Part shown: in pieces, positions 12,201 to 22,033 of the stretch | Position numbering within the stretch: position 1 is the stretch's first letter | Layout: the number at the start of each line of letters is the position of its first letter | NCBI RefSeq assembly: GCF_963676685.1 | Contig: NC_092344.1 | Coordinates: forward strand, 96,254,749-96,318,748 | From: Mytilus edulis | Taxonomy: Eukaryota; Mollusca; Bivalvia; Mytilida; Mytilidae | Length of the DNA: 64,000 bases | Reading direction: 5' to 3' | The notes under the pieces: model-generated | Seen by the model: the letters and a program-made list of their open reading frames with translations, nothing else | Told to the model about the DNA's origin: nothing | The model's database searches: none | Translations under genes and position numbers: made by a program

Positions 12201-15200
12201 TTTGTTTATTTTATCTACATAGGCATGTTTTATATAGTATTACACATGTTCACAAAACAAAAACAGAGGAATGAATTTAAAATAAAAGATTTTAAAGCAT
12301 TCCGAGTATTGAAATAATTACCATGTAGGAGATGATAAGACTATGTTTTTAAAATATTTGACTATCAAGTTTCATGTTGTTAGTAAACATGCATATTTTA
12401 GAGTCAAAATTTGGTATACATTGTATAATATTAATTTACAAATTTTATGAAAATTGTTAAAAATTGACTATAAAGGACAACAACTCCTTAGGGGTCAATT
12501 GAACATTTCTCTAGTTTATCTCTATCTATAATAATATTCAAGATAACCAAAAACAGCAAAACTTCCTTAAAAGTACCAATTCAGGTGCAGCAACCCAACA
12601 ACGGGTTGTCCGATTCATCTGAAAATTTCAGGGCAGATAGATCTTGACCTGATAAACAATTTTACCCCAGTCAGATATGCTCTTAATTATTTGGTTTTTG
12701 AGTTAAAAGCCAAAAACTGCATTTTACCCCTATGTTCTATTTTTAGCCGTGGCAGCCATCTTGGTTGGATGGCCGGGTCACCGGACACATTTTAAAACTT
12801 GATACCCCAAAGATGATTGTGGCCAATTTCGGATTAAATTTGGCTTAGTAGTTACAGAGAAGATTTTTGAAGAAGATTACTAAGATTTACGAAAAATGGT
12901 TAAAACTTGACTATAAAGGGAAATAACTCCTAAAGGGGTCAATTGACCATTTCGGTCATGTTGTCTTATTTGTAAATCTTACTTTGCTTAACATTATTGC
13001 TGATAACAGTTTATCTCTATCTATAATAATATTCAAGATGATAACCAGTAACAGTGAAATTTCCTTAAAATTACCAATCCAGGGGCAGCAACCAAACAAC
13101 GGGTTGTCCGATTCATCTGGAAATTTCTGGGCAGATATATCTTGACCTGATAAATAGACAATAACTGTTTAGTGTCTTTAAATATCAGCTGTATTTGTAC
13201 GAGGATAGAAACAAGGTGTATGCGAGCTTTTAGCGAGCTATTACACCTGTTTCGAGCAGAGTACAAATACAGCTGATATTTAAAGACACTAAACAGTTAT
13301 TGTCTTTATCCTGCAATTAATTCTGTATATTATTTGTATTTTAAAAACAGAAAACACATGTTTTGCATTTATTTTCGATATGAAATCCCTTGACGCCCGT
13401 GTAGTAATACGATACAGTAATCACACTTTCAACTGAAGACGGGTTCGCAAAAAAAAAAAGAACATCGAATGGTTGAAACAATAATACATCCCTCAAAGTG
13501 AATAATTATCTATTTGAACATAACAATTAACTCAATTCAACAATAAAAATAAATAACAAAACAGTGTCCGATTTGAAACACGAGTGTACGAGTTGTCTGT
13601 GTGTATGTTATCAGAAAATTGGTGTGATTCTTATTGCTTTGAAAACAAACAGAACGTATTTATAAAAGTAATCGTTTATTCGCAATTGATACGTCAATGG
13701 AATGCGATTTTTTTCAATACACATTCTGAGGTCATGCAGGTTCATACAATACTCAGTCCGGCAGTGGGCGGAGCTTTAAAGCGATATCTGACTAAGACTG
13801 GATAGTATACATATACAGCATAGCGATATCTGTAGGGCTGCATCTGTATAGTAGAACACCCAATTGCAGGATAAACAATTTTACCCGTTGTCAGATTTGC
13901 TCTAAATGCTTTGGTTTTTGAGTTATAAGCCAAAAACTGCATTTTACCCCTATGTTCTATTTTTAGTCATGGCGGTCATCTTGGTTGATTGAACGGGTCA
14001 TCGTACACATTTCTTAAACTAGATACCCCGATGATGATTATGGACAAGTTTGGTTTAATTTGGCCCAGTAGTTTCAGAGGAGAAGATTTTTGTAAAAGTT
14101 AACGACGGCGGACGACGAACGACGGACGCAAAGTGATGGGAAAAGCTCAATTGACCCTTCGGGCCAGGTGAGCTAAAAAAAAAGTCATGCATCTTAGACG
14201 TAAAGCATTGGTGATATTATAATAATCTAGAAGGTAACGCATTATGTTGTAGCATACTGTATGTTGCAGCATCTTGCAGAGAATGCATGTTTGAGATACT
14301 TAATTAGCAGATATGAACAAATGTCTCCTGTTGTCCATTCATCAGGAATCAAGCTAGTATTAATGATTGTTGAAAAATTTATTTGTGAATAATAATATGA
14401 TAGCATGTATTGAGTCCATATTCTAATTTTGTTCTCGCCCGTTATTATGTCTTTTTATTTTGAATGTAACGGTTTATTTAGTGGTACATATTTAGTTGAT
14501 GTCTTCTTAGTTGATACAATTATAGTGAAGTGTTCATTCAATGTTTTTGTTCTGTCATGGTTGTTTTCTGCTGGTAATTAGACCTGCTTTGGTCTTTAGT
14601 GGTATACTTTGAGAGAGTACTTTTTTTAATATCTATCCTGACCCTGCTAAGTGAGCTTTGCTGGTCACTTGGCGTTCGTCGTCCGAATTCGTCTTGGTTA
14701 ACTTTTACAAAATTTCCCATTCTCTGAAACTACTGGGCCAAATGTTATTGAACATGTCTTTTAGGGACTCGCCTGCTAAATTTGGTTAAACTTTTCAACA
14801 ATTATCATTTGCGTATCTAGTTTAAAAACTGTGTTGGATAACACTGTGTAACATAAAATATTGTACTCCATGAAATATTGTCCGTCGGACAAAATTTCCT
14901 ATAAAATATTGTATACTGACATTATGAAATAGTTTCTTTGTCCATGAAATTTCGTCACCTCCTTCCGGACAATATTTCACTGAAATTATGTTCATGACAA
15001 TACTTCACTATGAAATACTGGCTTTGAAATATTTTTTAATCGAGTTATTACACAATTAGAAATAGTACACAAGCATGCAGCATGCACATTTTTAGATTAA
15101 TAACTTAAATGATTTTGTATAGCAAGGAATTTATAGTACTACTAATAGTGAGTTTCAAATTTGCATAGATACATTACAAATGGTTAATTATAGATTATAG

Positions 15201-18200
15201 AATTGTCTAACGTATATGTTTCATTGTATTACATTATAATGTACAAATATAAGTAATGTACTGACAATCACAATGTACACAGGCACGTGTCGCTGGAAAA
15301 AAACACCTATATACCTTCTCTAACACTGAATATATGTTGAAAACCTCCCCTTCATGATACAAAATTCCATGGCAATCTGCCTATGAAATATTGTCTCTAT
15401 ACTCACAAAATATAACCAAGATACAACCTCCCTTTAATGATCTTTAATAGGACAAAATTTCATAATATTCACCTGTGAAATAATATTGTCTCAATTTACA
15501 CAAAATATAACCTCCCTTTAACAAGACAAAATTCCATAGTATTCATCTGTGAAATGTTGTCTATATACAGACATGAAAATTTGTCCTTCTCCGGACATTT
15601 TTCCAACTAGACGAGGACAATATTTTATGATACATAGTTATGAAATATTGTCTTGTGGTCCAATATTTCATAGGACAATATTTTTCTTTACACCTGCCTG
15701 TCAGCCTAGTTGAAGGGGGTAGGACTTTTATCGGGACTGCGGGATCGGGTGTTTTTAAAAAACGTAATGAATAACGAAAACCTGATGTGAAAAACATGTC
15801 TAATCTGACATCGGACTCGGACTTCTTTTAAAATGAGTTTTACTGTGTGTATTGCTTCATATGTGTTTCTTTGTTCTCCGTTGGCTAGAGGTATAGGGGG
15901 AGGGTTAGGATATCTCAAAACATGTTTAACTCAGACGAATTTTTGCGCCTGTCCAAAGTCAGGAACCTTTGGCCTTTGTTAGTCTTTTATCTTTTTTAAT
16001 TTAATCTCATGTGTATGTGTTGGAGTTTGAGTGAAGCCCATTTTCACTGAACTAGTACACAATTTTATTTAGGGTCCAGCTGATACCACCCCGGCGTTGA
16101 AGACCCATTAGTGGCCTTCGAACGTTGTCTGCTCTTTGGTCGGGTTGTTGCCTCTTTGACATATTTCCCGTTTTCGTCATCTCAATTTTTTTTAGAATGT
16201 TGAGTTCTATCTTATGTCCATTCGCGTCAAAACGGTCAAATGACTTCTTATAGGAGTTATCGACCTTATATGACGAATTTTCACACTTGCATGTTCGCCT
16301 ATTATATTGAAATATATAATGAATAGATTAAACTTTTAATTGCAAACATTACCAGCGAGACAAGATCTATTGATTTTCGTAGTTCTTTATCCCCCCAACC
16401 CCCTTGAATTCCTTCTATATAAACATTTCTTTCCGTTTCCGTTCCGTTTTCCGTTTCCACCGTTTAGCAACACCCCATTTCTAGGGGTTTTTTGTCAAAT
16501 TTTTTTCGAAATAGGAATAATGTTGATTTTTTTTTCAGAAATCAACTTTTATTAATGTTTGAATCAGTGTTTACATTTAACAGATTGAAAATATAATAAA
16601 TTCAAAACTCATATGCAGTTTGTTAATAGTAAACATGTTATTTCCATCAATTTAGCAGATGATTTTTTTACTCAGGTGAATTAATAAATGAGTGCTAGAT
16701 TTCTTTTAGAAGAAATTTAAAGGTCCTAGTGAATAAACTATACAGCGAACAATACCTGTTGTATTTGTTCAATGGGACAATAGAACTGCCAAAAGTTTAA
16801 ATGGACAGGTAACTATCAGGTGAATCTGTGGAAAGGTAATAAATCATGCACAATTTCTTTATATGTTAACATTTAATCAAGATGGTCGACAGGTGAATAT
16901 TAAGAAATACGGAGATAGCTAAAAAAAATGATATTCGTCCTAACTCTGTTTTTCATTATCATAAAATAACTAATGCAATTACTGTCTCCTCCATGCCCGT
17001 CTTTAACATAATTTTTTTTTTTAAATAACTCCTAATGCTACGAATTGTTGTCATATTGCAACACAGTTAATAACACCATATAGGAAAAACATACAACTCC
17101 TTTTGTCATAAGACACTGTCAAACATCCAAACATACTATCCACACTCATCTGTGTCCACACTTGTTATCATAGAAAAAAGTATATTAAGTATATATGTAG
17201 GAATCTAAAGTGCGATGGCTCTCTAAAGTGCGATAGTCACGCTAAAGTGCGATGGTCTACGCTAAAGTACAATGGGATCTCACGCTTAAGTGCGATAGTC
17301 ACGCTAAAGTGCGATGGTCTACGCTAAAGTACGATGGGATCTCACGCTAAAGTGCGATAGTCACGCTAAAGTGCGATGGTCTACGCTAAAGTACGATGAG
17401 ATCTCACGCTAAAGTGCGATGATTATTTGTTTTCTAAAGTACAATGGTATAGCACGCTAAAGTTTTAATGATTACAGTTAATTTCTACAAATTATTATCT
17501 TATTTTATCAGGCTATTGGAGAATTAAAAGAAAATCGCCAAATACAGCTTAAAACATCTAACGATTGTGTCCCGGACAGACTGGAAGTTGATACATCATA
17601 TCTTTTGGCAGGTATACTTTCGTTTTGTATTATTATGTAAATTGATTAGAGGAATGTGTAGTCTACACGGATTGCGTAAAACTGAATAAAGGCAAATTAT
17701 TTTAAAATTCACATAAAGCTATGTTGAAGCTTGGAAAATTAGTAATATCTTTCCTTAGACGAAAAGCAACTACAAGAATTGTGCACTTTGATTAAATAAA
17801 ATTCAAAACAAATATTTCTTATATCTATTGATTTACATGTTACACAGAAATGATTCCGTATGTAGTAACTTTCAGGATTATCTAAACATAGATGCATTTG
17901 ATACTTGAAATATGACTCGTAGATTTATCAACGATGCGTGCTTTAAAATAAAAATAAAAAACGAATTATTACATTAAATATAAACGAATGATTAAATATT
18001 TCTTAGTGCCTATTTTTTTTAACACTTTGAATCGATATGTTTCGAAGTACGAACACGGATGATGAGATGACCCTCATGGTTTAGTGCCATATCCATCGTA
18101 TAATTGTACCATATACAAGGGACCATATATAAGAATTGCCATCGGTCGGATTTTTCTTCACTGTATATTGCATAATCTCAAAAGTTCAATGTAGGATAAA

Positions 18201-19421
18201 AAAAACTTAATTCATATAGTTTTTTCACTGACCCCCCTTACCTCCTCTTAACTTAATTTGGGAAAAATTGATTGACCAATAAGGATATATATAAAATCGA
18301 TGTCAATTAAACAAAACTTGCAGTACTGTTGACCCCCACCCCCAAACTATTTGAATTAAGTTTTTTGTCCTTCATTGATTTTTTGATGTCGTTCCTAAGT
18401 CAATTCTGATATCGATGATGACATGACGTCTGACAAATCTCTTAGTAATGTAACTGCAAAACGGTTAGTGGTTGTTGCAATCAGCTTTACTCTTTATTGA
18501 AGAAAACATAAATTTATGCAAAGCACCAATGTTATTCTCCTTAGAAAAAGGACTGCGGAAAAAAAACAGAATCATCTATATACTTACTCGTTGGTTTCGA
18601 AGAACAAATGTTTAAGTGACCACGAAGGTTATAAAAAAGAGTGCAAGAATTCCCCCAATTACAATGCAAAACATACATTTCGAAGTGAAGAGTTATTTCT
18701 CTAGTTCTTCAAGGTGTAGATAGTATTACATTTTCTTAAATAACAACAAATTGGATTTTGTTTATCCAAATATGACCGGAGGTTTACATATTTGTCTAGG
18801 AAATTACATCTCAGAACAAGTTTTGCTGTTGTGATGGAAGAATTTTTTCTATATCTATAACACATCCATACTCTTGACAAAGGTTTTCCGGTGATTTGGC
18901 TTAACTATTGATATTATTTTAAAACTTTTTCATTTGAAACCGAACATAAAAATATGTCAGTCAATTTCTCCATTAGCACATCCACATGGTTTAGCGAGTT
19001 ACTAATTCAGTTTGTGTATCTATTGCATCGACGATTCATTGTTGTTTTCTGTTTATGTAACGATTGTATCGGTTGCATCGACGATTCATTGTTGTTTTCT
19101 GTTTATATATCGATAGCATCGACGATTCATTGTTGTTTTCTGTTTTATTTATCGATTGTATCGACGATTCATTATTGTTTTCTGTTTATGTATCGATAGC
19201 ATCGACGATTCATTGTTGTTTTCTGTTTATTTATCGATTGCATCGACGATTTTATGGTTGTTCTTTGTTGAGTTATCGAATGCATTTCGATTCATGCTTG
19301 TTTTCTGTTTACAATTTCAGCAAACACTGATTTGATAATCGGAAGATGTAACATAGCCAAACTGTCTGAAAATAGTTCAGAAGACGTGGAGTGGATGCAA
19401 GGAGATAATACTTGCTCTTAA
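9292..19421 (+). CDS. Secreted NTR-domain (TIMP-like) protein
   Basis: Four exons join in frame: 9292-9430, 10687-10811, 17512-17611 and 19321-19421 (phases 1, 0, 1), giving 154 residues. Residues 1-18 form a hydrophobic signal peptide. The predicted mature protein starts at Cys19. Six cysteines follow (19, 22, 35, 107, 131, 153), the number expected for the three disulfides of one netrin-like (NTR) domain such as the inhibitory half of TIMPs. The opening CTNCPEH and the FQGTILEV and VYYVVEITKVYK strands also fit. In TIMPs the N-terminal cysteine chelates the metalloprotease zinc through a C-x-C motif; here the spacing is C-x-x-C. There is no second TIMP domain. Exon 2 is taken from the TTTAG acceptor at 10686, because the CAG at 10694 would break the frame. 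Likely role: extracellular metalloprotease inhibitor or matrix protein (inferred from the family). Confidence 0.78.
9611..9920 (+). repeat. Dispersed repeat family A, copy 1
   Basis: Contains TATGATTGCAATTGAGACAA, TACGGCCTTCAACAATGA, CAAACGAGAAAACTAACGG and ACAGGCTCCTGACTATGG. It sits in the first intron of the TIMP-like gene. Other copies: 11175-11570, 19732-20180, 33064-33190 and 42720-42835 on +; 22655-22940, 23270-23465 and 46686-46880 on -. Confidence 0.75.
11175..11570 (+). repeat. Dispersed repeat family A, copy 2
   Basis: Shows the same landmark order as copy 1: CCAATGAGACAGCTAGCC, GACTTCAACAATGAGAAA, AACGAGGAAACCAACG, CAACGACAACCCCTGAACTA. It extends further into CACAACATATGAACAAACTG, shared with copy 3. 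Confidence 0.7.
12455..13150 (+). repeat. Dispersed repeat family B, split copy
   Basis: Landmarks: GGTCAATTGACCATTT, AGTTTATCTCTATCTATAAT, CAACGGGTTGTCCGATTC, CAGATATATCTTGACCTGAT. It is broken by an insertion and resumes at about 13876 to 14176, ending GGCCAGGTGAGCTAAAAA. The other large copies are at 20925-21975. Confidence 0.7.
13153..13306. repeat. Fold-back repeat inside family B
   Basis: AGACAATAACTGTTTAGTGT with the following 25 bases at 13153-13200 is repeated inverted at 13261-13306. The short centre holds a second inverted pair (GCGAGCTTTTAGCGAGCT). It interrupts the family B copy at a GATAAA motif. Confidence 0.7.
13305..13875. repeat. Inverted-repeat bounded segment
   Basis: TTTATCCTGCAATT at 13305-13318 and its exact reverse complement AATTGCAGGATAAA at 13862-13875 bound this stretch, after which family B resumes. 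It may be a small TIR element or the rest of the same insertion as the fold-back before it. No credible gene inside. Confidence 0.5.
14868..15690. repeat. Cluster of ATGAAATATTGTC motifs in both orientations
   Basis: At least a dozen near-copies of TGAAATATTGTC or GACAATATTTCA lie here, for example at about 14871, 14977, 15385, 15640 and 15660. Some are back to back, making short palindromes. It lies inside the Mutator-like element. Confidence 0.65.
16070..16190 (+). repeat. Dispersed repeat family G, copy 1
   Basis: Contains GGGTCCAGCTGATACC, GTTGAAGACCCATTAGTGG and TTGCCTCTTTGACATAT. A second copy is at 57437-57575. Confidence 0.6.
17205..17465 (+). repeat. 62-bp higher-order tandem repeat (CTAAAGTGCGATGG)
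   Basis: A basic motif CTAAAGTGCGATGG of about 20 bases recurs roughly a dozen times. Three variants (about 19, 20 and 23 bases, ending CACG, TACG and CTCACG) form a 62-bp unit that repeats three times nearly unchanged. It ends about 45 bases before the third exon of the TIMP-like gene. Confidence 0.85.
19025..19312 (+). repeat. 41-bp minisatellite abutting a splice acceptor
   Basis: Units containing GCATCGACGATTCATTGTTG followed by TTTTCTGTTTAT start at about 19025, 19075, 19116, 19158, 19199 and 19240; a decayed last unit runs to 19312. The last unit supplies the pyrimidine-rich tract before the TTTCAG acceptor of exon 4 of the TIMP-like gene. The 81- and 88-codon frames here are repeat translations. 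Confidence 0.85.
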
Positions 19422-19541
19422 TTTCTCTCTATATTTAAACTTATAGAATACACTGAGACACTCGAAATATACAATTTAAAGACTTATTAACAAATTGCAT
19501 CTTATAATTAAAAGTCTTTAAACTATTAAATGAACTAAAAA

Positions 19542-19547
19542 AATAAA
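19542..19547 (+). promoter_or_regulatory. Candidate polyadenylation signal of the TIMP-like gene
   Basis: AATAAA about 120 bases after the TAA stop at 19419-19421. Confidence 0.4.
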
Positions 19548-19731
19548 AAAATTGTCAAAACTTGGGACTTTATACGGATATCTAACTACAATTTTTTATA
19601 ACCTGATACATAAAAAAACCAATGACTAATATCTTGAGATAAGTCGTTAAACTATGACAACTGTGTGCTAGATTTTCCGTCCAAGTGTTTTATACAATAA
19701 TTGTAACAATTTATTTAATTAAATATATTAA

Positions 19732-20180
19732 TAAAAAGATGTGATTCGAAGACCAATGAGACAACTATCCACCAAAGTTCAAATGAAGTGAATGTAAGCA
19801 ATTTCATGCAAACTTGCGTGCCTTCAACAACGAAAAAAAAACATACCGTAAAGTCGGCTATGAAAAGTTCCGAACTGAAAAAATATAAAACAATTCAGTT
19901 GAGAAAACAAACGGGTTAATTTATAACAAATCAATTTACAAAAAAATAAATTGACAAAAGTGATACACACCACTGAACTACAGGCTACTGACTTTGGACT
20001 GGCACAATTAGATTATGGCAGTGTTAAACATGTATGAAGACGCCAACCCCCATAACCTGTGACAATGGTGCACCAGCGAAACACATGAACAAACTATACA
20101 ACACAATAAACAAAACAAATACATACTACAAACTATACCACCCAATATCAGGCTCCTGACTTGGGGCCGGCACATAGAGA
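19732..20180 (+). repeat. Dispersed repeat family A, copy 3
   Basis: Contains AAGACCAATGAGACAACTAT, GCCTTCAACAACGAAA, CAGTTGAGAAAACAAACGG and ACTACAGGCTACTGACTTTG. A second ATCAGGCTCCTGACTTGGG fragment follows. Confidence 0.7.
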
Positions 20181-20610
20181 AATAAAGTTTATTTCAGGTT
20201 CACGTAAAAAGATTAAAACTGCAAGCATACTAGCATTCGTTAAATAGTCGCCCAACGTCCTACAGAAAATAAAGGATATGTTGGTTATTGGAAGTTTAGT
20301 CTTTAAATAGTGAACTATGCATTTCCCTAAAAGTTACAACACATGTTATTTATGTATATAGAGCGTACAAATATCTTAACAAGGGGTGTTGGATACGCGA
20401 ACATGGATGCGTATATAAGTCAAAAATAAAATGACAACAGTTACACCATGGCTAAAAAAGAAAAATTCAAACAACAGTACTAAAAAAAACACATAGAAAC
20501 TAAACACTGAGCACACGAAACACACCAAATACTAGAGTGAACGCAGGTGCTCTGGAAGGGTCAGCAGATTCTGCTCCTCAAGTGGCACCCGTAGTGTTGC
20601 TCATGTTATT

Positions 20611-20675
20611 AAAAATCCGGTAGATCGAAAGTATGTGAGCTCCCCGCTCACATACTTTCGATCTACCGGATTTTT
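20611..20675. repeat. Perfect 30-bp hairpin
   Basis: The left arm 20611-20640 (AAAAATCCGGTAGATCGAAA plus ten bases) is matched exactly by the right arm 20646-20675 in reverse complement. Only the loop TCCCC separates them. Confidence 0.9.
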
Positions 20676-20924
20676 ATATCACAATTTTTAGGAGGTACAA
20701 AACACTATCTCAAAAGAAACAAGACGATAGGGAAACTGAATTAGTATGGTGCTACACGAACCCTCTATCCAATTATGATATAAAACATAACATTTCACCA
20801 GTTATAACGCGACCAGCCGGATTAAATATAACTAGAGGCTTTAAAGAGCCGGTGTCGCCTCCCTGTCTTTGTACATAGTTAAAAGAAGAACACAGATGGA
20901 TTCATGAAAAATTTGTGCTTTGGA

Positions 20925-21975
20925 GATGGTGATGTGTTTGTAGATCTTACTTTCCTGAACATTCTTGCTGCTTACAATGATTATCTCTATCTATAATGAA
21001 CTTTGCCCAGTAGTTACAGTGGAAAATATTTAGTAAAAGTTTACAAAATTTATGAAACTTGTTATAAAATGACTGTAAAGGGCAATAACTCCTTAAGGGG
21101 TCAATTGACCATTTTAGTCATCTTGACTTAATTTTTAGGTCTTAAATTGCCAATTCAGGGGCAGCAACCCAACAACGGGTTATCTGAATGGTCTGAAAAT
21201 TTCTGGGTGGATAGATCTTGACCTAACAAACAATATAATACTGATCTGCTCTAAATGCTTTGGTTTCAGAGCCAAAAACTGCATTTTACCCTATGTACTA
21301 TTTTCAGCCATGTCGGTCATCTTGGTTCACAGGCGGGGTCATCGGACACAAGTTTAAAACTACATAGCCTAATGATGATTGTGGACAAGTTTGGTTAAAT
21401 TTGTTTAAGTAGTTTCAGAGGAGAAGATTTTTGTAAAAGATAATAAATATTTACAAAAAAAATGTTAAAAATTGACTATAAAGGGCAATAACTCATTAAG
21501 GGGTCAACTGACCATTTTGGTCATGTTGACTTCTTTGTAGATTTGACTTTTCTGAACATTATTGCTGTTTACAGTTTATCTCTATCTATAATAATATTCA
21601 AGATAATAAGCAAAAACGGCAAACTTTCCTTAAAATTACCAATTCAAAAGCCACCTAACAACGGGGTGTCCGATTGTCAGATTTGCTCTAAATGCTTTGG
21701 TTTCCGAGATATAAGCCAAAATCTACATTTTACCCGTATGGCGGCCATCTTGGTTGGTTGGCCGGGTCACCAGACACATTATTTAAACTAGATAGCCCAA
21801 TGATGAGTGTGGCTAAGTTTTGTTTGATTTGGCCTAGTAGTTTCAGAGAAGATTTTTGTAAAAGTAATAACGTCGACGGACGACAACGGACGACGAACGA
21901 AAACGGACGATTGACGTCAAGTGATGAGAAAAAGTTCACTTGGCCCGTCAGACCAGGTGAGCTAAAAAGAGAACT
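20925..21975 (+). repeat. Dispersed repeat family B, two partial copies in tandem
   Basis: Both halves carry AAGGGGTCAATTGACC or a close variant, TTATCTCTATCTATAAT and the GCCATCTTGGTTGG block. The second half ends ACCAGGTGAGCTAAAAAG at about 21972. The overlapping 82-113 codon frames on both strands are repeat translations, not genes. Confidence 0.7.
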
Positions 21976-22033
21976 TGCAAAATTTGCTGGCGAGATGTTA
22001 ACACTTGTAGTCGTCAATATATTCTCCCACTGA

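Larger units (their letters stand above)
12111..16475. mobile_element. Mutator-like TIR element, non-autonomous
   Basis: The left end starts GGGTGTTGCTAAACGG and the right end finishes with its reverse complement CCGTTTAGCAACACCC. The inverted match runs about 37 bases with one difference, through repeated CGGAAACGGAAAACGGAACG units. The 9-base direct repeat CATTTCTAG flanks it at 12102-12110 and 16476-16484. A 9-bp duplication with G-starting ends is the signature of the Mutator (MULE) superfamily. The interior has no transposase frame and carries other repeats (family B, a fold-back, an ATGAAATATTGTC cluster). Because C and G runs meet at the ends, the boundaries could shift by one base each side, giving 7 or 11 bp instead. 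Confidence 0.75.
11711..16839. repeat. Fold-back element split by a later insertion
   Basis: Sequence from about 11711 to 12101 is the imperfect reverse complement of about 16485 to 16839. Landmarks on the left are GATTCACCTGATAGTTACCT, GTCCCATTGAACAAATACAA and CCTTTAAATTTCTTCTAA; all appear inverted on the right. With the inner 4.4-kb element removed the two arms would be adjacent, forming a long-armed MITE of about 750 bases. Confidence 0.75.

Noticed and set aside
17205-17465. CRISPR-like array
   Set aside because: The repeats are head-to-tail with no unique spacers, in a eukaryotic intron.
18954-19330. Two overlapping frames of 81 and 88 codons reading IASTIHCCFLF-like repeats
   Set aside because: They are translations of the 41-bp minisatellite in different frames.
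21543-22033. Frames of 82-113 codons on both strands
   Set aside because: They lie wholly within dispersed repeat family B and match no protein I know.
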